Program-made: the position numbers and the translations under genes | Assembly (NCBI RefSeq): GCF_036226365.1 | Contig: NZ_CP108462.1 | Coordinates: forward strand, 5,347,501-5,411,500 | DNA: 64,000 bases | Reading direction: 5' to 3' | Origin: Streptomyces sp. NBC_01262 | GTDB taxonomy: Bacteria; Actinomycetota; Actinomycetes; Streptomycetales; Streptomycetaceae | Shown here: positions 51,292 through 58,987 of the stretch, piece after piece | Layout: the number at the start of each line of letters is the position of its first letter | How positions within the stretch are numbered: position 1 is the first letter of the stretch | Notes under the pieces: generated by a model | The model's input: the letters and a program-made list of their open reading frames with translations, nothing else | Database searches by the model: none | What the model was told of the DNA's origin: nothing

Positions 51292-52107
51292 ATGGAGTCG
51301 TTTGATGAGCCCCATGTTGCGCGATCGTGTCTTTCAGCGACCACTTCTGGTGGTCGGCGTGCGGTCCTGTTGACGGCTGACGGAGTGCGGATCGACGCTG
51401 CCTACGACCCGCCGGACGGTGAACGGGACGTTGCGATCGTGGTCGCCCACGGTTTCACCGGCGCCCTGGAGCGGCCTGCGGTACGGCGGGCGGCACAGGT
51501 GTTTTCCGGCTACGGCGGCGTCGTCACCTTTTCCTTCCGGGGCCACGGCCGATCCGGCGGACGATCCACCGTCGGGGACCGCGAAGTGCTCGACCTCACA
51601 GCGGCGGTCGGCTGGGCCCGGTCGCTGGGCTACGCCCGGGTGGCCACCGTCGGGTTCTCCATGGGCGGCTCCGTCGTGCTCCGGCAGGCGGCGGGTGCGC
51701 AGGGCGACGCGGACGGGCGGGTGGACGCGGTGGCCTCCGTCAGCGCACCCGCGAGGTGGTACTACCGGGGGACGGCGCCGATGCGGCGCGTCCACTGGGC
51801 CATCACCCGCCCGGCCGGGCGCCTGGTCTCCCGGGTCGGGCTGCGCACCCGGATCCACTCGGCGGAATGGGACCCGGTGCCCCTGTCCCCGGTGGAGTCG
51901 GTGCCCCTGATCGCGCCGACGCCCCTGCTCATCGTCCACGGGGACCGCGACGGCTACTTCCCGGTCGACCATCCGCTCTCGCTGGCCGCCGCTGCTGGTG
52001 GCGCGGCCGACCTGTGGCTGGAGCCGGGCTTCGGGCACGCGGAGAACGCGGCCGAGCCGGAGCTGCTGCGGCGCATCGGCGCGTGGGTGGCGGCGCGCAC
52101 TGCGTAG
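51292..52107 (+). CDS. alpha/beta hydrolase
   Basis: 271 residues. HGFTG oxyanion motif, FSFRGHGRSGG, nucleophile elbow GFSMGGSVV, acid in IVHGDRDGYFPVDHP and His in GFGHAEN. Likely a carboxylesterase or lipase-like enzyme. The gene is divergent from the glnR leader with 120 bp between. It is 43 bp before the MoaD-like gene. No signal peptide. Confidence 0.87.
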   Translation: MESFDEPHVARSCLSATTSGGRRAVLLTADGVRIDAAYDPPDGERDVAIVVAHGFTGALERPAVRRAAQVFSGYGGVVTFSFRGHGRSGGRSTVGDREVLDLTAAVGWARSLGYARVATVGFSMGGSVVLRQAAGAQGDADGRVDAVASVSAPARWYYRGTAPMRRVHWAITRPAGRLVSRVGLRTRIHSAEWDPVPLSPVESVPLIAPTPLLIVHGDRDGYFPVDHPLSLAAAAGGAADLWLEPGFGHAENAAEPELLRRIGAWVAARTA

Positions 52108-52150
52108 GCTGGGCGGCGGGATGCAACCGGGGACGAAGGAGCGCGCCGCC

Positions 52151-52417
52151 ATGGCCGGACAAGCCGGCACGATCCGGTACTGGGCCGCCGCCAAGGCCGC
52201 GGCCGGCACCGCGGAGGAGCCGTACGAGGCGGAGACGCTCGCCGAGGCGCTGGCGGCCGCCCAGGCGGCGCATGCCGCGCGGCCGGAGTTCGCCCGGGTG
52301 CTGCTGAGCTGCTCGTTCCTGGTGGACGGAAACCCCGTGGGGACGCGGGACCACGCGGGGATCGGGCTGACGGAGGGCGGGACGGTCGAAGTGCTGCCCC
52401 CATTCGCGGGAGGATGA
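52151..52417 (+). CDS. MoaD/ThiS family sulfur carrier
   Basis: 88 residues of ubiquitin-like fold ending in the required diglycine (VEVLPPFAGG). Such proteins carry a thiocarboxylate for molybdopterin, thiamine or cysteine synthesis. AAGGAG lies 9 nt upstream of the ATG at 52151. The stop overlaps the next start (ATGA). A sulfurtransferase is encoded 2 kb downstream, a plausible sulfur donor. Confidence 0.88.
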   Translation: MAGQAGTIRYWAAAKAAAGTAEEPYEAETLAEALAAAQAAHAARPEFARVLLSCSFLVDGNPVGTRDHAGIGLTEGGTVEVLPPFAGG

Positions 52418-53328
52418 GCGGCGTGACCTACGACTACGACCCGATGCCGCTGCCGCCGGAGGCCGAGACGGCTGAGGCGGCTGAGGCCGAGCGCACGGCT
52501 GTGCTGACGCCCGTCGACGACTTCCCGGAGCAGGCGGCCGGCGGCCGCGCGGCCCGCCGCAAGGGCCCGCAGCGCACCGGCTCGCCGATCATCCCGCCGG
52601 GGCCGCAGCCGGCCGCGCTCACCGCGGTGCTGGCGCTGCTGATCGCGGGCGGCGCGGCGATCGGCCGCCCCGCGCTGGCGGTGCCGCTGGTGCTGCTGCA
52701 GGCGGTCACGGCGGCCGGCTGGTTCCGGCTCAACGGCATGTGGCCGGCCCGGCAGGGCATCGTGCTGGCCTTCATGGCGGGCGTGACAGCGGATGTCGCG
52801 CTGCTGGCGTTGCCGGAAGGCGGCGAGAACGGCCCGGCCGTGCTGATCGGCACGCTCGGCGTGTGGCTGCTGCTCGTACTCGTACTGCAGCTGCGCCACC
52901 ACGGCAGCGCGGACGAGCGGCTGTCGTCGCTGACCGCGACCTCCGCCTCGACGCTGCTGACCGTGCTGGCCGGCGGCTTCCTCGCGGCGGCGGCCAATCC
53001 CGGCGGCGCCGACCCGGTCGTGGCCGGCGCGATCGCCGTGGCGGTGGCCACGCTGGCCCGCAGCCTGCGGGGCCAGGGCATCGCCACGCTGGCCGTAGCG
53101 CTGCTCGCCGCCACGGGCGCGGGGGTCGCGACCGCGCAGGCGACGGACCTGAGTACGTCCTCCGGCGCGGTCATCGGCTTCGCCGCGGGCGCCGCCGCGC
53201 TGATCGGGCTGCGGGTGGCCAGTTACGACTTCCCGTCCCGCTTCGTCCACTTCACGGCGGGTGTGGCACTGCCGCTGACGGCGGCGGCCCCGGTGGTTTA
53301 TGTGCTGGGCCGGGTACTGGTGGGCTGA
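52414..53328 (+). CDS. polytopic membrane protein, function unknown
   Basis: 304 residues. A cytosolic acidic then basic N-terminal arm of about 65 residues, followed by about seven membrane helices in pairs (for example ALTAVLALLIAGGAAIGRPALAVPLVLL and LIGTLGVWLLLVLVLQL). No catalytic motif is seen. Coupled to the MoaD-like gene by ATGA. Conserved actinobacterial hypothetical by its general look. Confidence 0.75.
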   Translation: MSGVTYDYDPMPLPPEAETAEAAEAERTAVLTPVDDFPEQAAGGRAARRKGPQRTGSPIIPPGPQPAALTAVLALLIAGGAAIGRPALAVPLVLLQAVTAAGWFRLNGMWPARQGIVLAFMAGVTADVALLALPEGGENGPAVLIGTLGVWLLLVLVLQLRHHGSADERLSSLTATSASTLLTVLAGGFLAAAANPGGADPVVAGAIAVAVATLARSLRGQGIATLAVALLAATGAGVATAQATDLSTSSGAVIGFAAGAAALIGLRVASYDFPSRFVHFTAGVALPLTAAAPVVYVLGRVLVG

Positions 53329-53410
53329 CGGTGCCCGGTTCGGGCCTCTTGCTGGGGGTACGGGGGTTATCCCCCGGGGGATCGCAGCGTGCTGGGCCGG
53401 GTACTGGTGG
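53302..53410 (+). repeat. 22-bp direct repeat at the end of the membrane protein gene
   Basis: GTGCTGGGCCGGGTACTGGT followed by GG occurs at 53302-53323, inside the last codons of the membrane protein, and again at 53389-53410, each followed by a TGA within a few bases. Looks like a partial duplication of the gene end by slippage. Confidence 0.85.
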
Positions 53411-53434
53411 CCTGAGTCCCGCTAGGGTCAAGTA

Positions 53435-54148
53435 ATGCGTGCACTACGGATCTTGCTGATCATCGTCGTGATACTCGGGGGCCTGTTCGTGGCGGCCGAC
53501 CGGATCGCTCTGCACTTCGCGGAGTCGGAGGCGGCGGACAAGGCCCAGCAGACGCAGGGGCTGTCGGAGAAGCCGGATGTGTCGATCGAGGGCTTCCCGT
53601 TCCTGACCCAGGTGGCGTCGAAGAAGCTGGACGACGTGAAGGTGACGGCTAACGGGATCACGGCGGGCACCGGCGCCGCCGCCCTTCGCATCGAGCGGTT
53701 CACGGCGGAGCTGCACGGGGTGCGCCTCGGCGACGGCTTCGCATCGGCCGTGGCGGACACGGCGGACGGCTCGGCGCTGGTCACGTACGCGGATCTGACG
53801 AAGGCGGCGCCGCAGGGCGTGACGGTGACGTACGGCGGGACGGGCACCGGCGGCGCCGGGAAGGTGAAGCTCACGGCGAGTCTGGATGTGCCGGGGGTGG
53901 GCACGGTGAAGCGGTCGGTGGTCAGCCAGATCACGGTGAAGGGCGGCGACACGATCTCGCTGAAGGCGGACTCGATACCGGATCTCGACGGGCTGCCGGC
54001 GAGCGTGGAGACGCTGATCAGGGAGCAGATCGACTTCTCGCGGGAGCTGCTGGGGCTGCCGGAGGGCATCAAGCTGAAGTCGGTGGACACCGGCCCGGAC
54101 GGCATCGCGGTCGCGGCGACGGGGACGAATGTCGTACTTTCGAACTGA
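53435..54148 (+). CDS. LmeA-like (DUF2993) secreted/anchored protein
   Basis: 237 residues. N-terminal helix (about 4-22, ILLIIVVILGGLFVAADRIA) acting as anchor or signal, followed by the DUF2993 fold with IEGFPFLTQVASKKLDDVKV, the family opening. LmeA of mycobacteria is an envelope protein that binds phosphatidylinositol and assists mannan elongation. In Streptomyces the role is not settled. TAGGGT 6 nt before the ATG could be a -10 box for a leaderless message. Confidence 0.85.
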   Translation: MRALRILLIIVVILGGLFVAADRIALHFAESEAADKAQQTQGLSEKPDVSIEGFPFLTQVASKKLDDVKVTANGITAGTGAAALRIERFTAELHGVRLGDGFASAVADTADGSALVTYADLTKAAPQGVTVTYGGTGTGGAGKVKLTASLDVPGVGTVKRSVVSQITVKGGDTISLKADSIPDLDGLPASVETLIREQIDFSRELLGLPEGIKLKSVDTGPDGIAVAATGTNVVLSN

Positions 54149-54200
54149 TGTCGTGCTGAGCGCGTGTCCGCAAGGTGAGACGCGGGTGTCCATCCCGTAG

Positions 54201-54216
54201 CCGCCTCGCGAGGCGG
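54201..54216. other. 16-bp perfect palindrome after the LmeA-like gene
   Basis: CCGCCTCGCGAGGCGG has no loop, so it suits a protein-binding dyad as much as an RNA hairpin. The rest of 54149-54337 is the promoter region of the leader peptide and sulfurtransferase; CGGACAAAG and similar elements give no clear promoter. Confidence 0.4.
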
Positions 54217-54337
54217 ATCTTGCCGGGACCCCTGCGGGGTGCGGATCGTGGCGTATGCGTCCCACCATTCGGACAAAGCTGTCCCGAATGGCGGACTGGC
54301 GGTGACAGTGCCCGGATACGTCCCTACGATCGAGGGC

Positions 54338-54424
54338 ATGAAGCGACAGGCGGATCTCACGAAGCGGCGGGCAGTTGACCTGTGCCGCGTCGCCGCCATG
54401 CTCTGTCGCGCGCGCCAGGCCTGA
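54338..54424 (+). CDS. 28-residue Cys-containing leader peptide
   Basis: Starts MKRQADLTKRRAVDLCRVAA and ends MLCRARQA. The RRxVDLCRVxxxxC core is a recurrent actinobacterial leader peptide placed before sulfur and cysteine-related genes, where its translation is thought to sense cysteine supply and attenuate the downstream gene. Here it lies 141 bp before the sulfurtransferase. GAGGGC is directly before the ATG. Confidence 0.75.
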   Translation: MKRQADLTKRRAVDLCRVAAMLCRARQA

Positions 54425-54565
54425 CGCGCGTCCTGTCAGGGATCAGGCCGACCTTCCCCCTCTCGCGGTTCCCGCGAGCAAGCGCAAGTGCCTGCGCACC
54501 CGTCCGTGCGTGTGCCGAAGCTCCAGAAACTGAATGACCGCCGCAACTGCCCGGAGGAGAACAGC

Positions 54566-55411
54566 ATGAGCCGCAGTGACGTCCTGGTGGACGCCGACTG
54601 GGTCGAGGCCCGGATCGACGACCCCAAGGTGGTCATCGTCGAGGTCGACGAGGACACGTCGGCGTACGACAAGAACCACATCAAGAACGCGATCCGCATC
54701 GACTGGAAGAAGGACCTCCAGGACCCGGTGCGCCGTGACTTCGTCGACCAGGCCGGCTTCGAGAAGCTGCTGTCGGAGAAGGGCATCGCCAACGACGACA
54801 CCGTCGTGCTCTACGGCGGCAACAACAACTGGTTCGCGTCCTACGCCTACTGGTACTTCAAGCTCTACGGTCACCAGGACGTCAAGCTCCTCGACGGCGG
54901 CCGCAAGAAGTGGGAGCTGGACTCCCGCGACCTGGTCGACGGCGCGGTGGTCGCGTCCCGCCCCGCCACCGAGTACACGGCCAAGGCCCAGGACACCGCG
55001 ATCCGCGCCTTCCGCGACGACGCCGTGGCGGCCATCGGTTCGCTGAACCTGGTCGACGTCCGCTCGCCCGACGAGTTCTCCGGCAAGCTGCTCGCGCCGG
55101 CGCACCTTCCGCAGGAGCAGTCGCAGCGTCCGGGTCACATCCCGACCGCGCGCAACATCCCGTGGTCGAAGTCGGCCAACGACGACGGCACCTTCAAGTC
55201 CGACGACGAGCTCAAGGAGCTCTACGAGGGCGAGGGCGTGGACCTGTCCAAGGACACCATCGCCTACTGCCGGATCGGTGAGCGCTCCGCTCACACCTGG
55301 TTCGTGCTGCACGAGATCCTCGGCCAGCCGAACGTCAAGAACTACGACGGCTCCTGGACCGAGTACGGCTCGCTGGTCGGCGTGCCGATCGAGCTCGGCG
55401 CGGCGAAGTAA
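54566..55411 (+). CDS. sseA: thiosulfate sulfurtransferase (tandem rhodanese)
   Basis: 281 residues with two rhodanese domains. The first (residues about 1-130) is inactive; the second has the active Cys loop AYCRIGERSAHTWF with VRSPDEF and RPGHIPTARNIPW. Transfers sulfur from thiosulfate or mercaptopyruvate to a thiol acceptor. ATG at 54566 with GGAGGAG close upstream; the longer ORF is out of context. Followed after 14 bp by the DUF1416 gene. Named cysA in some streptomycete annotations. Confidence 0.93.
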   Translation: MSRSDVLVDADWVEARIDDPKVVIVEVDEDTSAYDKNHIKNAIRIDWKKDLQDPVRRDFVDQAGFEKLLSEKGIANDDTVVLYGGNNNWFASYAYWYFKLYGHQDVKLLDGGRKKWELDSRDLVDGAVVASRPATEYTAKAQDTAIRAFRDDAVAAIGSLNLVDVRSPDEFSGKLLAPAHLPQEQSQRPGHIPTARNIPWSKSANDDGTFKSDDELKELYEGEGVDLSKDTIAYCRIGERSAHTWFVLHEILGQPNVKNYDGSWTEYGSLVGVPIELGAAK

Positions 55412-55425
55412 GGGAAGAGGACCAT

Positions 55426-55716
55426 ATGTGTGGAGCGAAGGCAGGCGGCCCGGACCTTTCCGGAGTTGACGTGGCCAAGGAAACGATCATCCAGGGTTCC
55501 GTGACCCGCGACGGCGAGCCCGTCACCGGTTACGTACGCCTTCTCGACGGCGGCGGCGAGTTCACCGCCGAGGTCCCCACCTCGGCGACCGGGCAGTTCC
55601 GCTTCTTCGCGGCCCCCGGCACGTGGACGCTGCGCGCGCTCGTCCCCGGTGCCACGGTGGACCGCGTCGTGGCGGCGCAGCAGGGCAACCTGACCGAGGT
55701 CGCCATCGCCGTCTGA
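55426..55716 (+). CDS. DUF1416 family protein
   Basis: 96 residues: starts MCGAKAGGPDLSGVDVAKET, then a small beta-sandwich (transthyretin/Cna-B-like: SVTRDGEPVTGYVRLLDGGG, FRFFAAPGTWTLRALVPG). This family is almost always encoded after the sulfurtransferase in actinobacteria, often with conserved N-terminal CGA. Function unknown, probably in sulfur metabolism. Confidence 0.9.
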   Translation: MCGAKAGGPDLSGVDVAKETIIQGSVTRDGEPVTGYVRLLDGGGEFTAEVPTSATGQFRFFAAPGTWTLRALVPGATVDRVVAAQQGNLTEVAIAV

Positions 55717-55748
55717 CGGCGGCGGTACGCGTGTACGCGTAGTAGGAG

Positions 55749-55783
55749 CAGGGCCGTATCCCGTGTATCGGGGTGCGGCCCTG
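55749..55783 (+). terminator. terminator after the sulfurtransferase operon
   Basis: CAGGGCCGTATCCCG / CGGGGTGCGGCCCTG pair with one mismatch and a short loop. It lies 33 bp after the DUF1416 stop. Confidence 0.75.
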
Positions 55784-55800
55784 CGTCGTACCGTGGAGGT

Positions 55801-56058
55801 ATGGACGCCCCGAAGCGCCATCACCTCTACTTCGCCATGATGGGCAGTTGCGTCACGCTGTTCGTCCTGGCGTGGGGCGTCGTGCGCCTGTGGTCGGTCC
55901 CGGCCGCCGTGGCGATGTGCGTCGTGGCCATGGTGATCCCGCCCTTCGCGGCGATCGTCGCGAACCGCCGGAATCCCGGCGAGCGCTGGTTCGACGAGTC
56001 CGGGGACCCGGAATCCGACCGCTGGTGGCGGGAGATGGACGACGACCGTCGTCAGTAG
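55801..56058 (+). CDS. DUF3099-like small membrane protein
   Basis: 85 residues with two membrane helices (about 9-30 and 32-52) and an acidic, Trp-rich tail (NPGERWFDESGDPESDRWWR). Common in actinobacteria, function unknown. GGAGGT sits almost on the ATG. The end overlaps the convergent DsrE-like gene by 7 bp. Confidence 0.8.
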   Translation: MDAPKRHHLYFAMMGSCVTLFVLAWGVVRLWSVPAAVAMCVVAMVIPPFAAIVANRRNPGERWFDESGDPESDRWWREMDDDRRQ

Positions 56059-56414
56059 ACGAGGGCCTGGACGCCGTCGGGCATGATCTCGCTGACGAAG
56101 ACCTGCGCCCCCGCGATCCGGATGCCGTCCAGCACATCCTCCGCCGAGATCTCGCGCCGGGCCGCGCACTGCGTGCACAGCGTGATCCCGCCGCCCGCCA
56201 GGATCCCCTCGATCAGCTCGGGGAGCGGGGCGGCGTGCGGCAGCTCGAACTCGGCGGCTCTGCCGGGCAGGGCGAACCACGCGGACTCACCGGTCAGCCA
56301 GAGGGAGACCTCGACGCCGCTGGCCACCGCCACGGCCGCCACCGTGAACGCCTGCGAGCAGCGCTCGGGCGCGTCAGCGCCTGCCGTCACCTTGATCACG
56401 AGCTTCTTCGCCAT
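56052..56414 (-). CDS. DsrE family sulfur-relay-like protein
   Basis: 120 residues: KLVIKVTAGADAPERCSQAF at the start, then LITLCTQCAARR-type segment (GGGITLCTQCAARREI) with two conserved cysteines, and SEIMPDGVQALVY at the end. DsrE-like proteins pass sulfur between partners. It is near the sulfurtransferase, which supports a sulfur-transfer role. Confidence 0.85.
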   Translation of the reverse strand: MAKKLVIKVTAGADAPERCSQAFTVAAVAVASGVEVSLWLTGESAWFALPGRAAEFELPHAAPLPELIEGILAGGGITLCTQCAARREISAEDVLDGIRIAGAQVFVSEIMPDGVQALVY

Positions 56415-56556
56415 GCCGTTACCCTATGCGTGGCCTGTTTCACAGGGAAACTCAAGAAAAGCACTGTCATGTGCCTGCCGGTACTCGACATAATGCCTGT
56501 TCCGCTTGTTGCGCGTGGTGCGCTCGGGCTTGATGTGACAGCCCGGGGGGGCTTTT

Positions 56557-57327
56557 GTGCAACCGCCATCCGATCCACCTGCCAGACCTGTGAGACCTGC
56601 CAGACCTGCCGCGCGTGGCCTGTTGATCGCAGCCGGGGCCGCCGGGCTGGTGCTGCTCGTCGGTGCCACCGCCGGTGCCGTGGTGGTCCTGGGCTCGTCC
56701 TCGTCCTCTGCCGATGAGGCCGCCGTGCGGGCCGTGTCCAGCCCGTCCGCCGTGCCGAAGACGGCCTCGGTGACGACCGGCGACTCGCCGACCCCGACAC
56801 CCACCCCGACCCCGTCCAGCACGGTCAAGGGCAAGGTGAAGAGCGGCGGCATCCACACCGGAGACCTCCGCTACTTCCTGCTCAGGCCCCCGGCCGACGC
56901 CGAGGTCTACGGCGACGAGGACGGCACCGAGCTCACCCGCTCCGAGGTCGCGAACGACGTGGCATCGGTCAAGAGCGCCCTCGGCACCTACGGCTTCAAG
57001 ACGGGCGTGAGCCGCACCTACCTCACGGCGGACGGCGACACCCAGATCACCGCGAAGCTCGCCCGTTTCTCCAGCCCGGCCAACGCCACCGCGTTCTACA
57101 GCCGCCTCTACTTCGGCGGCACCCGGATCACCCTCGGCGGCAGCCACCCCGCCAAGGCGTACCGGCTGAGCTCCTCCTCCGCCGAGAGCACCGGCTCGGT
57201 GATCGTCGTCTCCCATCAGGGCGACGTCCACATCACCCTCTCCGTGACCGGGGCGAAGACCCCGGGCGCCGCGCAGTTGCGGCGGCTTCTCGACCAGCAG
57301 TACGAGCGCCTGGCGACCGGCCGCTGA
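56557..57327 (+). CDS. membrane-anchored extracytoplasmic protein, paralogue A
   Basis: 256 residues. Pro/Arg-rich cytosolic start, one membrane helix (about 21-46, LLIAAGAAGLVLLVGATAGA), a Ser and Thr-Pro linker, and a soluble outer domain (DLRYFLLRPPADAEVYGDED... to RLLDQQYERLA). GTG start with GGGGGGG 5 nt upstream. First of four tandem genes with the same plan: anchor, linker, domain opening with a D-L-R-x-(L)L-L-x-P motif. Not recognised. Confidence 0.75.
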   Translation: MQPPSDPPARPVRPARPAARGLLIAAGAAGLVLLVGATAGAVVVLGSSSSSADEAAVRAVSSPSAVPKTASVTTGDSPTPTPTPTPSSTVKGKVKSGGIHTGDLRYFLLRPPADAEVYGDEDGTELTRSEVANDVASVKSALGTYGFKTGVSRTYLTADGDTQITAKLARFSSPANATAFYSRLYFGGTRITLGGSHPAKAYRLSSSSAESTGSVIVVSHQGDVHITLSVTGAKTPGAAQLRRLLDQQYERLATGR

Positions 57328-57377
57328 CCCTGCGGCCCAACCTGCCGGCCCCCCGAAACTCCCCCCATCCGATTCAT

Positions 57378-58190
57378 GTGGAGAACCCCTTGTCCCTGTC
57401 CCTGGACACTCCTGTCCCGGAGCCTCCCGCCCAGCCCCCGCGTCCCCCACGTCCCCCGCGCCGTCGCGGCCGGACGACGCTGCTCATCGCCACCGCCGCC
57501 GTTCTCGGCGTCCTGGCGGGCGCCGGCGCCGGCTACCAGATCCAGTACCTGCGTCCCGACACCCCGCTTCCGTCGCTGTCCCAGCCCAAGCTGAAGCAGC
57601 CCGCGGGCGCGGCGCCGTCCGCCAAGCCGCTCACCGCGGCTCAGGACACGCTCGTCACCTACGACAGCGACCTGCGGAAGCTGCTGCTGAAGAAGCCCAA
57701 GGGCGCGAAGGACGTCACGGACCTGTTCACCTCCGACGGCTGGATGGACCTCTACGACTACGCCGACACCTTCAAGGACGAGAAGTACATGTTCAGCGAG
57801 CTCAACCGGAACGGCTTCCGCCGCCTGGCCGCCGCTGACTGGACCTCCGGCAACTGGGAGTCGTACACGTACAAGTACACCGAGATCCGGCTCATCCAGT
57901 TCCGGGACGAGACAGAGATGTTCGCCGCCGATCATCTGACGGATCAGCAGGACTACATGTCGGAGTCCGACTTCGCCGGCAATCACGGCAAGGCGATCCC
58001 GGGCTCCGGCGACGGCGTGGCCTGGGTCTACAACAAGCCCTGGACCAAGGCCGGTTACTACGACAAGTACGAGGCGAGGGCACTTGCCCGGCACGGGAAC
58101 ATCGTGATGGACATCTGGTACAGCTCGTCGAAGCCGATCTCCATGAAGACCATCCAGTCCCTGGCCCAGCGGCAGTTGGAGCGGCTGTGA
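57378..58190 (+). CDS. membrane-anchored extracytoplasmic protein, paralogue B
   Basis: 270 residues. Pro-rich cytosolic arm, helix about 36-56 (LLIATAAVLGVLAGAGAGY), outer domain with SDLRKLLLKKPKGAKDVTDL and ESYTYKYTEIRLIQFRDETE. GTG start 50 bp after paralogue A. The stop overlaps the next start (GTGA). The outer domain is most like that of paralogue D (same K/R-GAK, F-xx-DGW/EGW and tail with a beta strand pair). Role unknown. Confidence 0.75.
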   Translation: MENPLSLSLDTPVPEPPAQPPRPPRPPRRRGRTTLLIATAAVLGVLAGAGAGYQIQYLRPDTPLPSLSQPKLKQPAGAAPSAKPLTAAQDTLVTYDSDLRKLLLKKPKGAKDVTDLFTSDGWMDLYDYADTFKDEKYMFSELNRNGFRRLAAADWTSGNWESYTYKYTEIRLIQFRDETEMFAADHLTDQQDYMSESDFAGNHGKAIPGSGDGVAWVYNKPWTKAGYYDKYEARALARHGNIVMDIWYSSSKPISMKTIQSLAQRQLERL

Positions 58191-58987
58191 GCGACGAGAC
58201 CACCCCGGCGGAGCCGGTGATCCCCGAGCCTGCGAAGAAGAGCCGCAAGCCACTCGCCCTCGGCCTGGCCGGCGCACTCGTCGCCATCGCGGCGGGCGGC
58301 GGTATCGGCTACGCCGTGCTCCGGCACCAAAGCGACGCGGACGCTTCCAAGGCCCAGCCCTGGAAGGCCCCCAAGCCCACCAAGACCGGCTCCTACGGTG
58401 CCCAGTCCGGCGGCAGCCACTACGGCAAGCTGGGCAAACTGCTGCTGCCCGTCCCGGACGACTACGTGCCCGGCCCGGACGTCGCCGAGTTCGGCAACGA
58501 CGTCGAGCTGAGCGGCAAGCAGGCGACCGCCCTGATGAAGGACACCTACCGGGGTCTGTCGAAGAAGGAGCGCCAGTCGGCCGAGAAGGCCATCGACCGG
58601 CTCTACATCCAGGGCATCGGCATGCGCACCTACAGCGCGTACGGCTACGCGGGCGACGGAGAGGAAGGTCTCTCCGTCGAGATCCGGATCGTGCAGATGA
58701 AGAACAAGAAAGCCGCCAGCTCGGCCACCGAGTTCTACACGGCCTTCGCCAAGGCGTCGGGTCTCTACCGCAAGGGACCGAAGATCGCCGGGCACCCCAA
58801 GGCCGGCTGCTTCCTGCCGCCGAAGGACACCGGCGTCGATCTCGACTCGATGTACTGCCAGGCCACCGAGGGCGATCTCCTGATCACCTTCAACGCCACC
58901 GGCACGACGCCCTTCGCCAAGGACACCGCCGCCGACCTGCTGAAGAAGCAGCTCGACCGCGTCCAGGACCCGGGAGAGGCCGTATGA
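58187..58987 (+). CDS. membrane-anchored extracytoplasmic protein, paralogue C
   Basis: 266 residues. Helix at about 25-47 (LALGLAGALVAIAAGGGIGY), then an outer domain opening HYGKLGKLLLPVPDDYVPGP. Two cysteines (AGCFLPP and MYCQATEG) may form a disulfide. GTG start coupled to B, stop coupled to D (ATGA). Same layout as the other three paralogues. Confidence 0.75.
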   Translation: MSDETTPAEPVIPEPAKKSRKPLALGLAGALVAIAAGGGIGYAVLRHQSDADASKAQPWKAPKPTKTGSYGAQSGGSHYGKLGKLLLPVPDDYVPGPDVAEFGNDVELSGKQATALMKDTYRGLSKKERQSAEKAIDRLYIQGIGMRTYSAYGYAGDGEEGLSVEIRIVQMKNKKAASSATEFYTAFAKASGLYRKGPKIAGHPKAGCFLPPKDTGVDLDSMYCQATEGDLLITFNATGTTPFAKDTAADLLKKQLDRVQDPGEAV

